A stretch of DNA of 64,000 nucleotides from CAVTWY01 sp963738615 (GTDB lineage Bacteria; Pseudomonadota; Gammaproteobacteria; Burkholderiales; Burkholderiaceae_C): contig CAVTXI010000019.1 of the NCBI GenBank assembly GCA_963738615.1, forward strand, positions 1,178,001 through 1,242,000, written 5' to 3'. The translations under genes were made by a program, and so were the position numbers. Below are positions 18,882 to 27,140 of this stretch, piece after piece. The stretch's first letter is position 1. Every line of letters starts with the position of its first letter. The notes under the pieces are model-generated. The model searched no databases and had not been told where the DNA came from. It saw only the letters and a program-made list of their open reading frames with translations.

Positions 18882-19752
18882 AGGTGACGTCGCCGAGCGC
18901 GAGGGCGTCGACCGCTACACCGTGCCGGGCCTCGAGCGCGGCCTGCGCATCCTGGCCGAATTCAGCCGCAAAGAACCGCAACTGACCGCGCCCGAAATCG
19001 CGCGCCGCCTGGGCGTGCCGCGGTCGACCGTGTTCCGCCTGCTGACCACGCTCGAGAGCATGGGCTTCGTCGAGCGAACCGACGACGGCCGCGCCTACCA
19101 CCTGGGCATGGCGGTGCTGCGGCTGGGTTTCGAGTACCTGGGCACGCTGGGCATCACCGAACTCGGCCGGCCGATCCTCGAGCGCGTTCGCGACGACACC
19201 GGCTTTGCCGCCAGCCTCGTGGTGCGTGATGGCCGCGACATCGTCTACATCCTGCGTGCGGCGGCGCGTTCGCCGTTCGCCAGCTCGGTCAGCGTGGGCA
19301 CTCGGCTGCCGGCGCACGCCACCGTGCTGGGCCACGTGCTGCTGAGCGACCTGCCGCTGGCGCAGGTCCGCGCGCTGTACCCCGAAGCCGTGCTCGATCT
19401 TTCCAGCCCCAGCACGCCGCGCGACGCCGACGCGCTGTTCGAGCTGGCGCAGCTGACGCGCCAGCGCGGGCACGTGTTGTCCGAAGGGTTCTTCGAAGCG
19501 CACATCTGCACCGTGGCGGCGCCGGTGCATGGCGAGAACGGCCACGTCGTTGCCGCGCTCGGCGTCACCATTCCGGGCAGCACCATCCCCGCGGATCGCC
19601 GTGCCGCGCTCGTGGCCAGCGTGCGCGGCGCGGCCACCGAACTGTCGACGTTGCTGAACTACCGCGGCGAAGACGACGCCGAACCTGCGGTCGACCAGGC
19701 CGTCGACGTCGCCACCGTGCCGCGCTTGGCCGTCGGCGCACGCAGGCGCTGA
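18874..19752 (+). CDS. IclR-family transcriptional regulator
   Basis: About 292 residues. The winged helix occupies residues 15-75 (LTAPEIARRLGVPRSTVFRLLTTLESMG, split here as seen), followed by the IclR effector domain (LGHVLLSDLP, SEGFFEAHICTVAAPVHG). ATG at 18874 is chosen; GTG 18865 is in frame. IclR proteins usually control aromatic-acid catabolism and act on a nearby promoter. The divergent region at 17.26-17.45 kb is the obvious target. Confidence 0.9.
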   Translation: MAEGDVAEREGVDRYTVPGLERGLRILAEFSRKEPQLTAPEIARRLGVPRSTVFRLLTTLESMGFVERTDDGRAYHLGMAVLRLGFEYLGTLGITELGRPILERVRDDTGFAASLVVRDGRDIVYILRAAARSPFASSVSVGTRLPAHATVLGHVLLSDLPLAQVRALYPEAVLDLSSPSTPRDADALFELAQLTRQRGHVLSEGFFEAHICTVAAPVHGENGHVVAALGVTIPGSTIPADRRAALVASVRGAATELSTLLNYRGEDDAEPAVDQAVDVATVPRLAVGARRR

Positions 19753-19766
19753 GAACGAGCCCAGCC

Positions 19767-20567
19767 ATGTTCACGATCGACTGCACCGGCACCACCAGCG
19801 TCGTCACCGGCGGCTCGTCGGGCATTGGCCTCGCGACCGCGGCGTTGTTCCTGAAGGCCGGCGCTTCGGTCGCGATTTGCGGGCGCAACGCGGCGCGGCT
19901 CGAGCAGGCGCGCGAGCGGTTGCTGAGCGAGGCACCTGACGAATCGAAACTCTTCGCGCACGCCTGCGACGTGCTCGACCCGGCGCAGGTTGCCGGCTTC
20001 GCGCAGGCCGTGACTGCACGCTTCGGTCGCGTCGATGTGCTCGTCAACAACGCGGGCCAAGGCCGCGTGTCGACCTTCGCCGACACCGACGACGCCGCGT
20101 GGACCGACGAGCTGAAGCTCAAGTTCTTCTCGGTCATCCGCCCGACACGAGCGTTCCTGCCGTGGCTGGAAAAGAGCGACCGCGCCGCGATCGTCAACGT
20201 CAACTCGCTGCTGGCGCTGCAACCCGAACCGCACATGGTCGCCACGTCGGCCGCACGCGCCGGGGCACAGAACCTGATGCGTTCGATGGCGACCGAATTC
20301 GCGCCCAAGGGCATCCGCGTCAACGCGATCCTGATCGGGCTGGTCGAGTCGGGTCAGTGGCAGCGCCGCTTCGACGCGCGCGAAGACCGCGCGGTGTCGT
20401 GGGACGCCTGGGCCGGCGAACTTGCGCGCAAGAAGGGCATTCAGCTCGGCCGCCTGGGCAAGCCCGACGAAGCCGCGCAGGCCATCTTCTTCCTCGCGAC
20501 ACCGCTGTCGTCGTACACGACCGGCAGCCACGTCGACGTGTCCGGCGGGCTGTGCCGAAGCATTTGA
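19767..20567 (+). CDS. SDR-family protein with a degenerate active site
   Basis: 266 residues. The Rossmann motif TGGSSGIG and NNAG are intact and the catalytic-Ser strand is present (VNVNSLLALQ). Where Y-x-x-x-K should follow, the sequence reads EPHMVATSAARAGAQ, with neither the Tyr nor the Lys in place. Immediately after, EFAPKGIRVNAILIGLVESG is normal. It may use other residues, or bind a nucleotide without classical oxidoreductase chemistry. It sits 14 bases after the IclR gene and 22 before the ThDP enzyme. Confidence 0.85.
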   Translation: MFTIDCTGTTSVVTGGSSGIGLATAALFLKAGASVAICGRNAARLEQARERLLSEAPDESKLFAHACDVLDPAQVAGFAQAVTARFGRVDVLVNNAGQGRVSTFADTDDAAWTDELKLKFFSVIRPTRAFLPWLEKSDRAAIVNVNSLLALQPEPHMVATSAARAGAQNLMRSMATEFAPKGIRVNAILIGLVESGQWQRRFDAREDRAVSWDAWAGELARKKGIQLGRLGKPDEAAQAIFFLATPLSSYTTGSHVDVSGGLCRSI

Positions 20568-20589
20568 ACCACCACGAACAAGGCAAGCC

Positions 20590-22246
20590 ATGAAGGTCAC
20601 CGTCGGACACGCCATCGCCGCCTTTCTCGAGCGTTGCGGCGTCAAGGTCGCGTTCGGCGTGATCTCGATCCACAACATGCCGATCCTCGACGCGATCGCG
20701 CAGCGCGGCGCGATCCGCTTCGTGTCGGCGCGCGGCGAGGCCGGCGCGGCCAGCATGGCCGACGCGTGCGCGCGCTCGAGCCACACGCTGGGTGTGTGCA
20801 TCACCTCCACCGGCACCGCCGCGGGCAACGCGGCCGGCGGCATGGTCGAAGCGTTGACCGCAGGCACGCCGCTGCTGCACATCACGGGCCAGATCGAAAC
20901 GCCTTACCTCGACCGCGACCTCGCCTACATCCACGAGGCGCCCGATCAGTTGTCGATGCTCCAGGCGGTGTCGAAGCAAGCATGGCGCGTACGCAGCGCC
21001 GACACCGCGCTGGCGACGTTCAAGCAGGCGGTGCTGTGCGCGCAGTCCGGCGCCCAGCGGGCCGGTGAGTGTCGAGGTGCCCATCGACATCCAGGCGCAG
21101 ATGATCGACATGCCCGATGACCTCGAGCCTTTGCCCGTGCCCGGTGTCGAACCCGACGCCGCCGCGATCGCCAAGCTGGCCGATGCACTCGCGCAGGCGA
21201 AGCGCCCGCTTCTGTGGCTGGGTGGTGGTGCGCGTGGCGCGGGCGCGGCGGTCGAGCGCCTGGTGCGCATGGGGTTCGGCGTGGTCACCACCGTGCAGGG
21301 TCGTGGCATCGTTGCCGAGGACCATCCGATGTCGCTGGGTGCGTACAACCTGCAGCCGCAGGTCGAAGCCTTCTACAAGACCTGCGACGCGATGCTCGTC
21401 GTCGGTTCGCGCCTGCGCGGCAACGAGACGTTGAAGTACCAGCTTGCGCTGCCGCAGCCGCTGGTTCGCATCGACGCCGACCCGATGGCCAACGGACGCT
21501 GCTACCGCAGCCAGCAGTTCGTGTGCGGCGACGCGGCGCGCACGCTGGCGCTGCTGGCCGACCAACTCGAGGGCCGCATGCATGTCAGCCCCGCGTTCGC
21601 TGCCGACTTGCGCCACGCGCACGCGCTGGCGGTGGCCGCGCTGCGCGATGGCCTGGGGCCATACAGCGCGCTGGTCGACGCGGTGCAGGCGCAGGCGGGC
21701 GAGCGCTTCAACTGGGTGCGCGACGTCACGGTGTCGAACAGCACCTGGGGCAACCGCGAGTTGCGCATCTTCGACGCGCGTGCCGGCGTGCACGCACTGG
21801 GCGGCGGCATCGGGCTGGGCCTGCCGATGGCGATCGGCGCGGCGATCGCCAGCGACGTCTACGGCCTGGGCCGCAAGACGTTGTGCCTGGCCGGTGACGG
21901 CGGCTTCGCGCTGAACCTCGGTGAGCTGGCCTGCGCGGTGCAAGAGAAAGCCGCGTTCACCGTCGTGCTGATGAACGACCGCAGCTACGGCGTGATCAAG
22001 AACATTCAAGACGCGCAGTACGGTGGCCGCAAGGTCTACGCCGACCTGCACACACCCGACTATGCGCAACTCGCGCAGGCGATGGGCATGGCGCATCGTT
22101 GCGTCTCGAGGCTCGACCACGCGGCGCGCGGCCTGGCCGAGCTGGCGCAGGCGGCCGGCCCGGCGATCCTCGAGATCGACATGCCGTCGATCGGCGCGTT
22201 CCGTTCGGCTTTCGCCGGCCCGCCGGTGAAGGTGGCGAGCGCATGA
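20590..22246 (+). pseudogene. Thiamine-diphosphate enzyme (acetolactate synthase-like), one frameshift
   Basis: ThDP-dependent enzymes of this family decarboxylate or carboligate 2-oxo acids. The N-terminal Pyr domain carries the catalytic Glu in SARGEAGAASMADACAR, and the C-terminal PP domain carries the Mg/ThDP motif LAGDGGFALN with NDRSYGVI. The frame breaks near 21055: after FKQAVLCAQS one extra base in TCCGGCG shifts it, and from GPVSVEVPID the correct frame runs to 22246. Corrected length is about 550 residues, normal for the family. The exact 2-oxo-acid substrate is unclear. It lies between an SDR and an aspartate-dehydrogenase homologue. Confidence 0.88.
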
Positions 22247-22304
22247 GCACGTCCGGCCGCTCCGAAGTGCTCATCCCGCAGCGCGCAGCGCGGAGGGTTG
22301 TCCC

Positions 22305-23114
22305 ATGAGACGCCTGGCCGTCATCGGTTGCGGCGCGATCGGCAGCGCGGTGATCCAGTTGCTGCGCGACGACGCCGAGGTGCGCGTGATGCAGGTTGTC
22401 GCCAACGCCAAGTCGCTCGAGCACGCGCGCGAGTTGTGCCTGCGCTTCGCACCGCACGCGACCGTGCTCGAGGCGCTGGACCTGCGCGGTGATGCTCGGC
22501 CCGATCTGATCGTCGAGTGCGCCGGTCACGGCGCCGTCAGTGGCCACGTGATTCCCGCGCTCGAGGCCGGCATTCCGGCGGTCGTCGCGTCGATCGGTGC
22601 ATTGCACGACGCCGACCGCATGCTCGAGCTCGAGCACGCTGCGGCCAAGGGGCACACGCAGGTGTCGCTGGTGTCGGGTGCGATCGGCGGCATCGACGCT
22701 CTGGCAGCCGCGCGCTTCGGTGGCCTGGACAGCGTGGCCTACATCGGCCGCAAGCCACCGAACGGCTGGCGCGGCTCGCCCGCCGAGCAGGTGTGCAACC
22801 TCGACGACATCGACGAGCCGACGGTGATCTTCGACGGCACCGCGCGCGACGCCGCGCGGCTGTACCCGAAGAACGCGAACGTCGCTGCGACGGTGTCGCT
22901 GGCGGGGCTGGGCTTCGACCGCACCCGCACCACGCTGATCGCCGACCCCGGCGTCACGCGCAACGTGCACCGCGTGATCGCCACCGGCACGTTCGGCAAG
23001 CTCGACCTCACGCTCGAGGGCGAGCCGCTTCCGGCCAACCCCAAAACCTCGGCGCTGACGGTCTACAGCGTGCTGCGCGCGATTCACAACGCGTCGCACT
23101 CGGTGAGCTTGTGA
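22305..23114 (+). CDS. L-aspartate dehydrogenase family protein (NadX-like)
   Basis: 269 residues behind a GGAGGG ribosome site. The NAD motif is AVIGCGAIGSAV. The active-site stretch LYPKNANVAATVSLAGLGFD, with its conserved Lys-Asn-Ala-Asn, is the hallmark of aspartate dehydrogenases. NadX makes iminoaspartate for NAD synthesis, but here no nadA/nadC are nearby. Homologues in catabolic operons may act on other amino acids or imines. Role in this cluster: inferred redox step on an amino- or imino-acid intermediate. Confidence 0.85.
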   Translation: MRRLAVIGCGAIGSAVIQLLRDDAEVRVMQVVANAKSLEHARELCLRFAPHATVLEALDLRGDARPDLIVECAGHGAVSGHVIPALEAGIPAVVASIGALHDADRMLELEHAAAKGHTQVSLVSGAIGGIDALAAARFGGLDSVAYIGRKPPNGWRGSPAEQVCNLDDIDEPTVIFDGTARDAARLYPKNANVAATVSLAGLGFDRTRTTLIADPGVTRNVHRVIATGTFGKLDLTLEGEPLPANPKTSALTVYSVLRAIHNASHSVSL

Positions 23115-23136
23115 CCTTGCCAGCTTCGTGTCGACC

Positions 23137-24633
23137 ATGAACGATCCCCTCGCCACCCAACTGCCGCTGCGCGACCTGCCGATCAACGTCGCGGGCGAAT
23201 GGCGGCGCGGGCGCGGAGTGGCGTATGCCAGCATCTACCCGGCCGACGGCAGCGTCAGCGCCGAGTTGCATGCGGCAAGTGCCGACGACGCGAACGAAGC
23301 GGTCGAGCGCGCGCACGACGCCTTCGGCAAAACCGACTGGCGCACGCGCCTTCCACACCAGCGCGCCGCGGTGCTGCACACGGTCGCACAAACCATCCGT
23401 GCGCGCCGCGAAGAGCTGGCGCAATGGCAGCGGCGCGACAACGGCAAGCCGATCAGCGAAACACGCGCGCTGGTCGACAGCGCGGCGGGCACGTTCCAGT
23501 TCATGGCTGCGGCGTGCGAGACGTTGGAAGAGACGATCACGCCGCAACGCGGTGCCCACGTGACGATGAGCGTGTACGAGCCGATGGGCGTCGTCGCCGC
23601 GATCACGCCGTGGAACTCGCCCGTCGCGAGCGAGGCGCAGAAGATGGCCCCCGCGCTCGCGGCCGGGAACGCGGTGGTCGTGAAGCCCGCCGAAATTACA
23701 CCGTTGATGGCGCTGGAACTTGCGCGCATCTGCGAACAAGCCGGCGTGCCGCGCGGCATCATCAGCGTGCTGCCGGGCAAAGGCTCGGTGGTGGGCGACG
23801 CGATCGTGAAGCACCCGCTGGTCAAGCGCGTGTCGTTCACCGGCGGCACCATCACCGGCCGCGCCATCGCGCACCAGGCCGCCGACAAGATGATGCCGGT
23901 GTCACTCGAACTCGGCGGCAAGTCGCCGACGATCGTCTTCGACGACGCCGAGATCGACCACGCGGTCGCCGGCGTGCTCTACGGCATCTTCAGCTCGTCG
24001 GGCGAATCGTGCATCGCGGGTTCGCGCCTGTTCGTGCAGCGGCGCGTGCATGAATCGTTCGTCGCTCGACTTGTCGACGGCGCAAAAGCACTGCGCGTCG
24101 GTGACCCGGTGCTCGAGCGCACGCAGATGGGCCCGCTGGTGTCGCACGCGCATCGCGACAGCGTCGAGCGTTACGTCGCACGCGGTCTGGCCGAAGGTGG
24201 TCGCCTGCTGACGGGCGGCGTGCGCCCAGCCGGCGAAAGGCGCGAGCACGGTTGCTACTACACACCCACCATCATCGACGGCCTGAGCAACCGCGCGTCG
24301 ATCTGCCAGGAAGAGATCTTCGGTCCCGTGCTCGTGGTGCTGCCCTTCGACGACGAAGACGAGTTGATCGCGCAGGCCAATGACAGCGTCTATGCGCTGG
24401 CCGCCGGCATCTGGACAACCGACTTTCGTCGCGCATGGCGCGTTGCCCGAGCGGTGCAGGCCGGCACGGTGTGGATCAACACCTACAAGCAGTTCTCGAT
24501 CTCGACCCCCTTCGGCGGCTGGCGCGACTCGGGCCTGGGCCGCGAGAAGGGCCGCGAAGGAATCCTGCCGTACATGCAGCAGAAGAGCCTGTACTGGGGC
24601 ATGAATACCGCGCCGCTGCCGTGGGCGCAGTGA
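23137..24633 (+). CDS. Aldehyde dehydrogenase
   Basis: About 498 residues from ATG 23137 (GTG 23128 also in frame). ITPWNSPV and VVKPAEITPL form the NAD site. The general base Glu is in LELGGKSPTIVF, and the nucleophile Cys in SSSGESCIAGSRLF. The EIFGPVL and PFGGWRDSGLGREKG blocks are intact. It probably oxidises an aldehyde released later in the same pathway. Neighbours on the same strand: aspartate-dehydrogenase homologue upstream, Bug receptor 51 bases downstream. Confidence 0.93.
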   Translation: MNDPLATQLPLRDLPINVAGEWRRGRGVAYASIYPADGSVSAELHAASADDANEAVERAHDAFGKTDWRTRLPHQRAAVLHTVAQTIRARREELAQWQRRDNGKPISETRALVDSAAGTFQFMAAACETLEETITPQRGAHVTMSVYEPMGVVAAITPWNSPVASEAQKMAPALAAGNAVVVKPAEITPLMALELARICEQAGVPRGIISVLPGKGSVVGDAIVKHPLVKRVSFTGGTITGRAIAHQAADKMMPVSLELGGKSPTIVFDDAEIDHAVAGVLYGIFSSSGESCIAGSRLFVQRRVHESFVARLVDGAKALRVGDPVLERTQMGPLVSHAHRDSVERYVARGLAEGGRLLTGGVRPAGERREHGCYYTPTIIDGLSNRASICQEEIFGPVLVVLPFDDEDELIAQANDSVYALAAGIWTTDFRRAWRVARAVQAGTVWINTYKQFSISTPFGGWRDSGLGREKGREGILPYMQQKSLYWGMNTAPLPWAQ

Positions 24634-24684
24634 CCACCACCACGAAACCATCAACCTGACGAACACCAAACGACCAAGGAGACG

Positions 24685-25668
24685 ATGATGATGATGAAAA
24701 CCACCCGCCGATCTGTACTCGTGCTCGCCGCGATGTCGCTCACCACCAGCACCGCATTCGCGCAAGCCTGGCCAAGCAAACCGATCACACTGGTCGTGTC
24801 GTACCCCGCAGGCGGCGACACCGACGTGATCGCGCGCGTGTATGCCGAAAAGCTGTCCGCGCGTCTGGGCCAACAGGTGCTGGTCGACAACCGCCCAGGC
24901 GCCAGCGGCACCATCGGCAACGCATCGGTCGCCCGCGCCACGCCCGACGGCTACACGCTGCTGTTCACGCCCAGCACCTTCCCGATCGCACAACACGTGC
25001 TGAAGCTTTCGGCGACCACCGCACATGACGTCAACAAAGACTTCGTGCCGATCATCAAGACCGGGAACATCCCGCTGCTGCTGGTCACGGCGTCGTCGAC
25101 CGGGATCAAGGACATGAAGCAGGCGTTGGCCGACGCCAAGGGCGGCAAGGTGTTGAACTACGGCTCACCGGGTGCGGGCTCGCCGATGCACATCGCCGCC
25201 GAGATGTTGAACCGAAGCGCCGGCGTCAAGATGACGCACGTGCCGTATCGCGGCGTCGCGCCCGTCGTCACCGATACGCTCGGTGGTCACGTGGCGATCG
25301 GTTGGATCACGCCCGGTGCGGTGGGCCAGCATGTCAGCAGCGGCAAGCTGCTGCCGCTGGCGGTGGCCGAGCGTCAGCGCACGAAGCTGATGCCTGACGT
25401 GCCGACACTGATCGAGCTGGGCCACGGCGAACTCGATGTCAGCGCGTGGATGGGTTTGCTTGGCCCCAAGGGCATGCCAACCGATGTGGCGAAGACCTTG
25501 AACGCGCACTTCAACGAGATCTTGAAGATGCCCGACGTGATGGCGCGTATGGCTCAGTTGGGCATTGAGCCTGTCGGCGGCGACCGCGCGGTGCTGGCCA
25601 AGCAGGTCGCCGACGATGACACGCGCTTCGGCAAACTGGTGAAAGAGTTCGGCATCACGGCCGAGTGA
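24685..25668 (+). CDS. Bug/TctC-family periplasmic solute receptor
   Basis: 327 residues, intact. AAGGAG precedes a run of four ATG codons. The signal peptide ends at STAFAQA, followed by WPSKPITLVVSYPAGGDTDV, VLVDNRPGASGTIG, ARATPDGYTLLFTPS and HVPYRGVAPVVTD, all family motifs. It resembles the receptor at 32839 more than the others here (shared SYPAGGDTD/SFPPGGDTD and QAWPxKP starts), suggesting duplication within the cluster. The likely ligand is the acid degraded by the surrounding enzymes. Its stop codon lies in a tandem-repeat block. Confidence 0.93.
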   Translation: MMMMKTTRRSVLVLAAMSLTTSTAFAQAWPSKPITLVVSYPAGGDTDVIARVYAEKLSARLGQQVLVDNRPGASGTIGNASVARATPDGYTLLFTPSTFPIAQHVLKLSATTAHDVNKDFVPIIKTGNIPLLLVTASSTGIKDMKQALADAKGGKVLNYGSPGAGSPMHIAAEMLNRSAGVKMTHVPYRGVAPVVTDTLGGHVAIGWITPGAVGQHVSSGKLLPLAVAERQRTKLMPDVPTLIELGHGELDVSAWMGLLGPKGMPTDVAKTLNAHFNEILKMPDVMARMAQLGIEPVGGDRAVLAKQVADDDTRFGKLVKEFGITAE

Positions 25669-25759
25669 TCGACGAATCACCCCAGTGTGATCGACGAATC
25701 ACCCCAGAGTGATCAACGAATCACCCCAGAGCGATCGACGAATCACTACAGAGTGATCG
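25664..25759. repeat. Tandem 22-bp repeats filling a gene junction
   Basis: The core TGATCGACGAATCACCCCAG recurs with an exact 22-bp period, GATC falling at 25667, 25689, 25711, 25733 and 25755, with a few substitutions. Each core contains TGAT...ATCA arms. The array begins over the stop of the Bug receptor gene and ends at the start of the flavin subunit gene, filling the junction between transport and molybdenum-hydroxylase genes. Possible regulatory binding array. Confidence 0.8.
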
Positions 25760-26620
25760 ATGCAATCCGTCCCCTCCGCTGGCCTGATTCCTACGAGTGC
25801 GAGCGCGTTGCCGCCGTTCGCGCTGCTGCGGCCGGCGAGCGTGCGCGATGTGGTGGCGGCGCTGGCCGACGAGGCGCATCCGGTGCTGCTGGCGGGCGGC
25901 ACCGACCTGGTGGCTGCGTTCAACGAGGGGCTTACGCCTGGGACGTTGATCGACCTGTCGCGTGTGGACGAGGTGCGCCGAATCGAACACACGCGTGGCG
26001 GCCTGCGTATCGGCGCGGCGGTGACGCACGCGACTGGGTGCACCGACGCGTTGGTGCTCGAGCACTTGCCCGAGCTTGCCGACGCGTGGCGACGCATCGC
26101 GAACCCGCGCATCCGCTTCACCGGCACGCTGGGCGGCAACCTGATGGCGCGGCGTGTGCGCTACGAAGGATCGATCCTGCTGTCGGCGCTGGATGCAAGG
26201 CTGACCTTTGTCGAGCGCCGCGGCGCCCGCGTGGTCAAGCCCGCCGACTTGTGGATCGACCGCACGTTGCAACGCTCGCTGCTGCACTCGATCGTGATCG
26301 ACACCCAAGGGCTCGTGTGGTTCGGCTACGAGCGCTCGATGCGCCCGCTGCTGACCCTGGCCGCTGCGCTGCGCGGTGCCACGCAGGGCCTCGAGTTGCG
26401 CGTGGCGATGGCGACCGAATACCTCGCACCCGTGGTGCTGTCGTGCACGGTGCCGGTGGCGCGCCTGTCGACCCTTGCGTCAATCGCACACGAACAGGCG
26501 CATTCGCTGATGGCGGGGCTGCCCGACAACTTCACCGACCCGGTGGTCACCGCCTCCTACGCGCGCACGGTCGGCGCGCAGCTGCTGGCGCGTCAACTCG
26601 AACGGGCTGTTCATGGCTGA
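25760..26620 (+). CDS. Molybdenum hydroxylase FAD-binding subunit (CoxM/CutM type)
   Basis: 286 residues. FAD-binding motifs of the xanthine dehydrogenase/CO dehydrogenase medium subunit are present: VLLAGGTDLVA near residue 45 and FTGTLGGNLMARR near 120, plus the C-terminal CO_deh_flav_C-like region. It passes electrons from the iron-sulfur subunit to an acceptor. It is the first of three overlapping subunit genes (next starts eight bases before its end). The domain is slightly divergent between the two FAD motifs. Confidence 0.85.
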   Translation: MQSVPSAGLIPTSASALPPFALLRPASVRDVVAALADEAHPVLLAGGTDLVAAFNEGLTPGTLIDLSRVDEVRRIEHTRGGLRIGAAVTHATGCTDALVLEHLPELADAWRRIANPRIRFTGTLGGNLMARRVRYEGSILLSALDARLTFVERRGARVVKPADLWIDRTLQRSLLHSIVIDTQGLVWFGYERSMRPLLTLAAALRGATQGLELRVAMATEYLAPVVLSCTVPVARLSTLASIAHEQAHSLMAGLPDNFTDPVVTASYARTVGAQLLARQLERAVHG

Positions 26621-27140
26621 TACCACGACGAACACCACGACGAACACCACGGCCGCCACCACTGTGACGCTGCGCTTCATGCTCAACGGCAAGCCGGTCG
26701 AACGCGACGTGCCGACCAACCGTGTGCTGGCCGATCTGCTTCGCGACGACTTCGCCTGCACCGGCACCAAAGTCGGCTGTTCACGCGGCGTGTGCGGCGC
26801 CTGCACCGCGTTGGTCGACGGTCGGCCCGTCGCCACGTGTTCCACGTTCGCTTTTCAGGTCGACGGTTGCAACGTCACCAGCATCGAAGGCTTGATGCAA
26901 GACGGCGCGCTGCACCCGATCCAACAGGCCTTCGTCGACCACGCCGCGTTCCAGTGCGGCTACTGCACCGCAGGGATGATCCTGCTGACGAAGGCACTGC
27001 TGGAACACGAGCCGAACCCTGACCGCGACACCATCGTCGAGTGGATCAGCTCCAACATCTGCCGATGCACCGGCTACGCGCTGATCATCGAAGCGGTGCA
27101 AGACGCGGCGCAGCGCCTGCGTGCGCAAGGTGTCGCATGA
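26613..27140 (+). CDS. Molybdenum hydroxylase 2Fe-2S subunit (CoxS/CutS type)
   Basis: 175 residues. The plant-ferredoxin cluster ligands are in CTGTKVGCSRGVCGACTALV with a fourth Cys in PVATCST. The second cluster is FQCGYCTAGM and NICRCTGY. It opens with an odd Thr/Asn-rich stretch (ADTTTNTTTNTTAATTV) encoded by short repeats, absent from most homologues and possibly an unstructured tail. Overlaps both neighbours, as expected for subunits of one complex. Confidence 0.95.
   Translation: MADTTTNTTTNTTAATTVTLRFMLNGKPVERDVPTNRVLADLLRDDFACTGTKVGCSRGVCGACTALVDGRPVATCSTFAFQVDGCNVTSIEGLMQDGALHPIQQAFVDHAAFQCGYCTAGMILLTKALLEHEPNPDRDTIVEWISSNICRCTGYALIIEAVQDAAQRLRAQGVA

Noticed and set aside
25664..25759. 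22-bp array as replication iterons
   Set aside because: No replication initiator gene or AT-rich region nearby; sits inside a catabolic operon.
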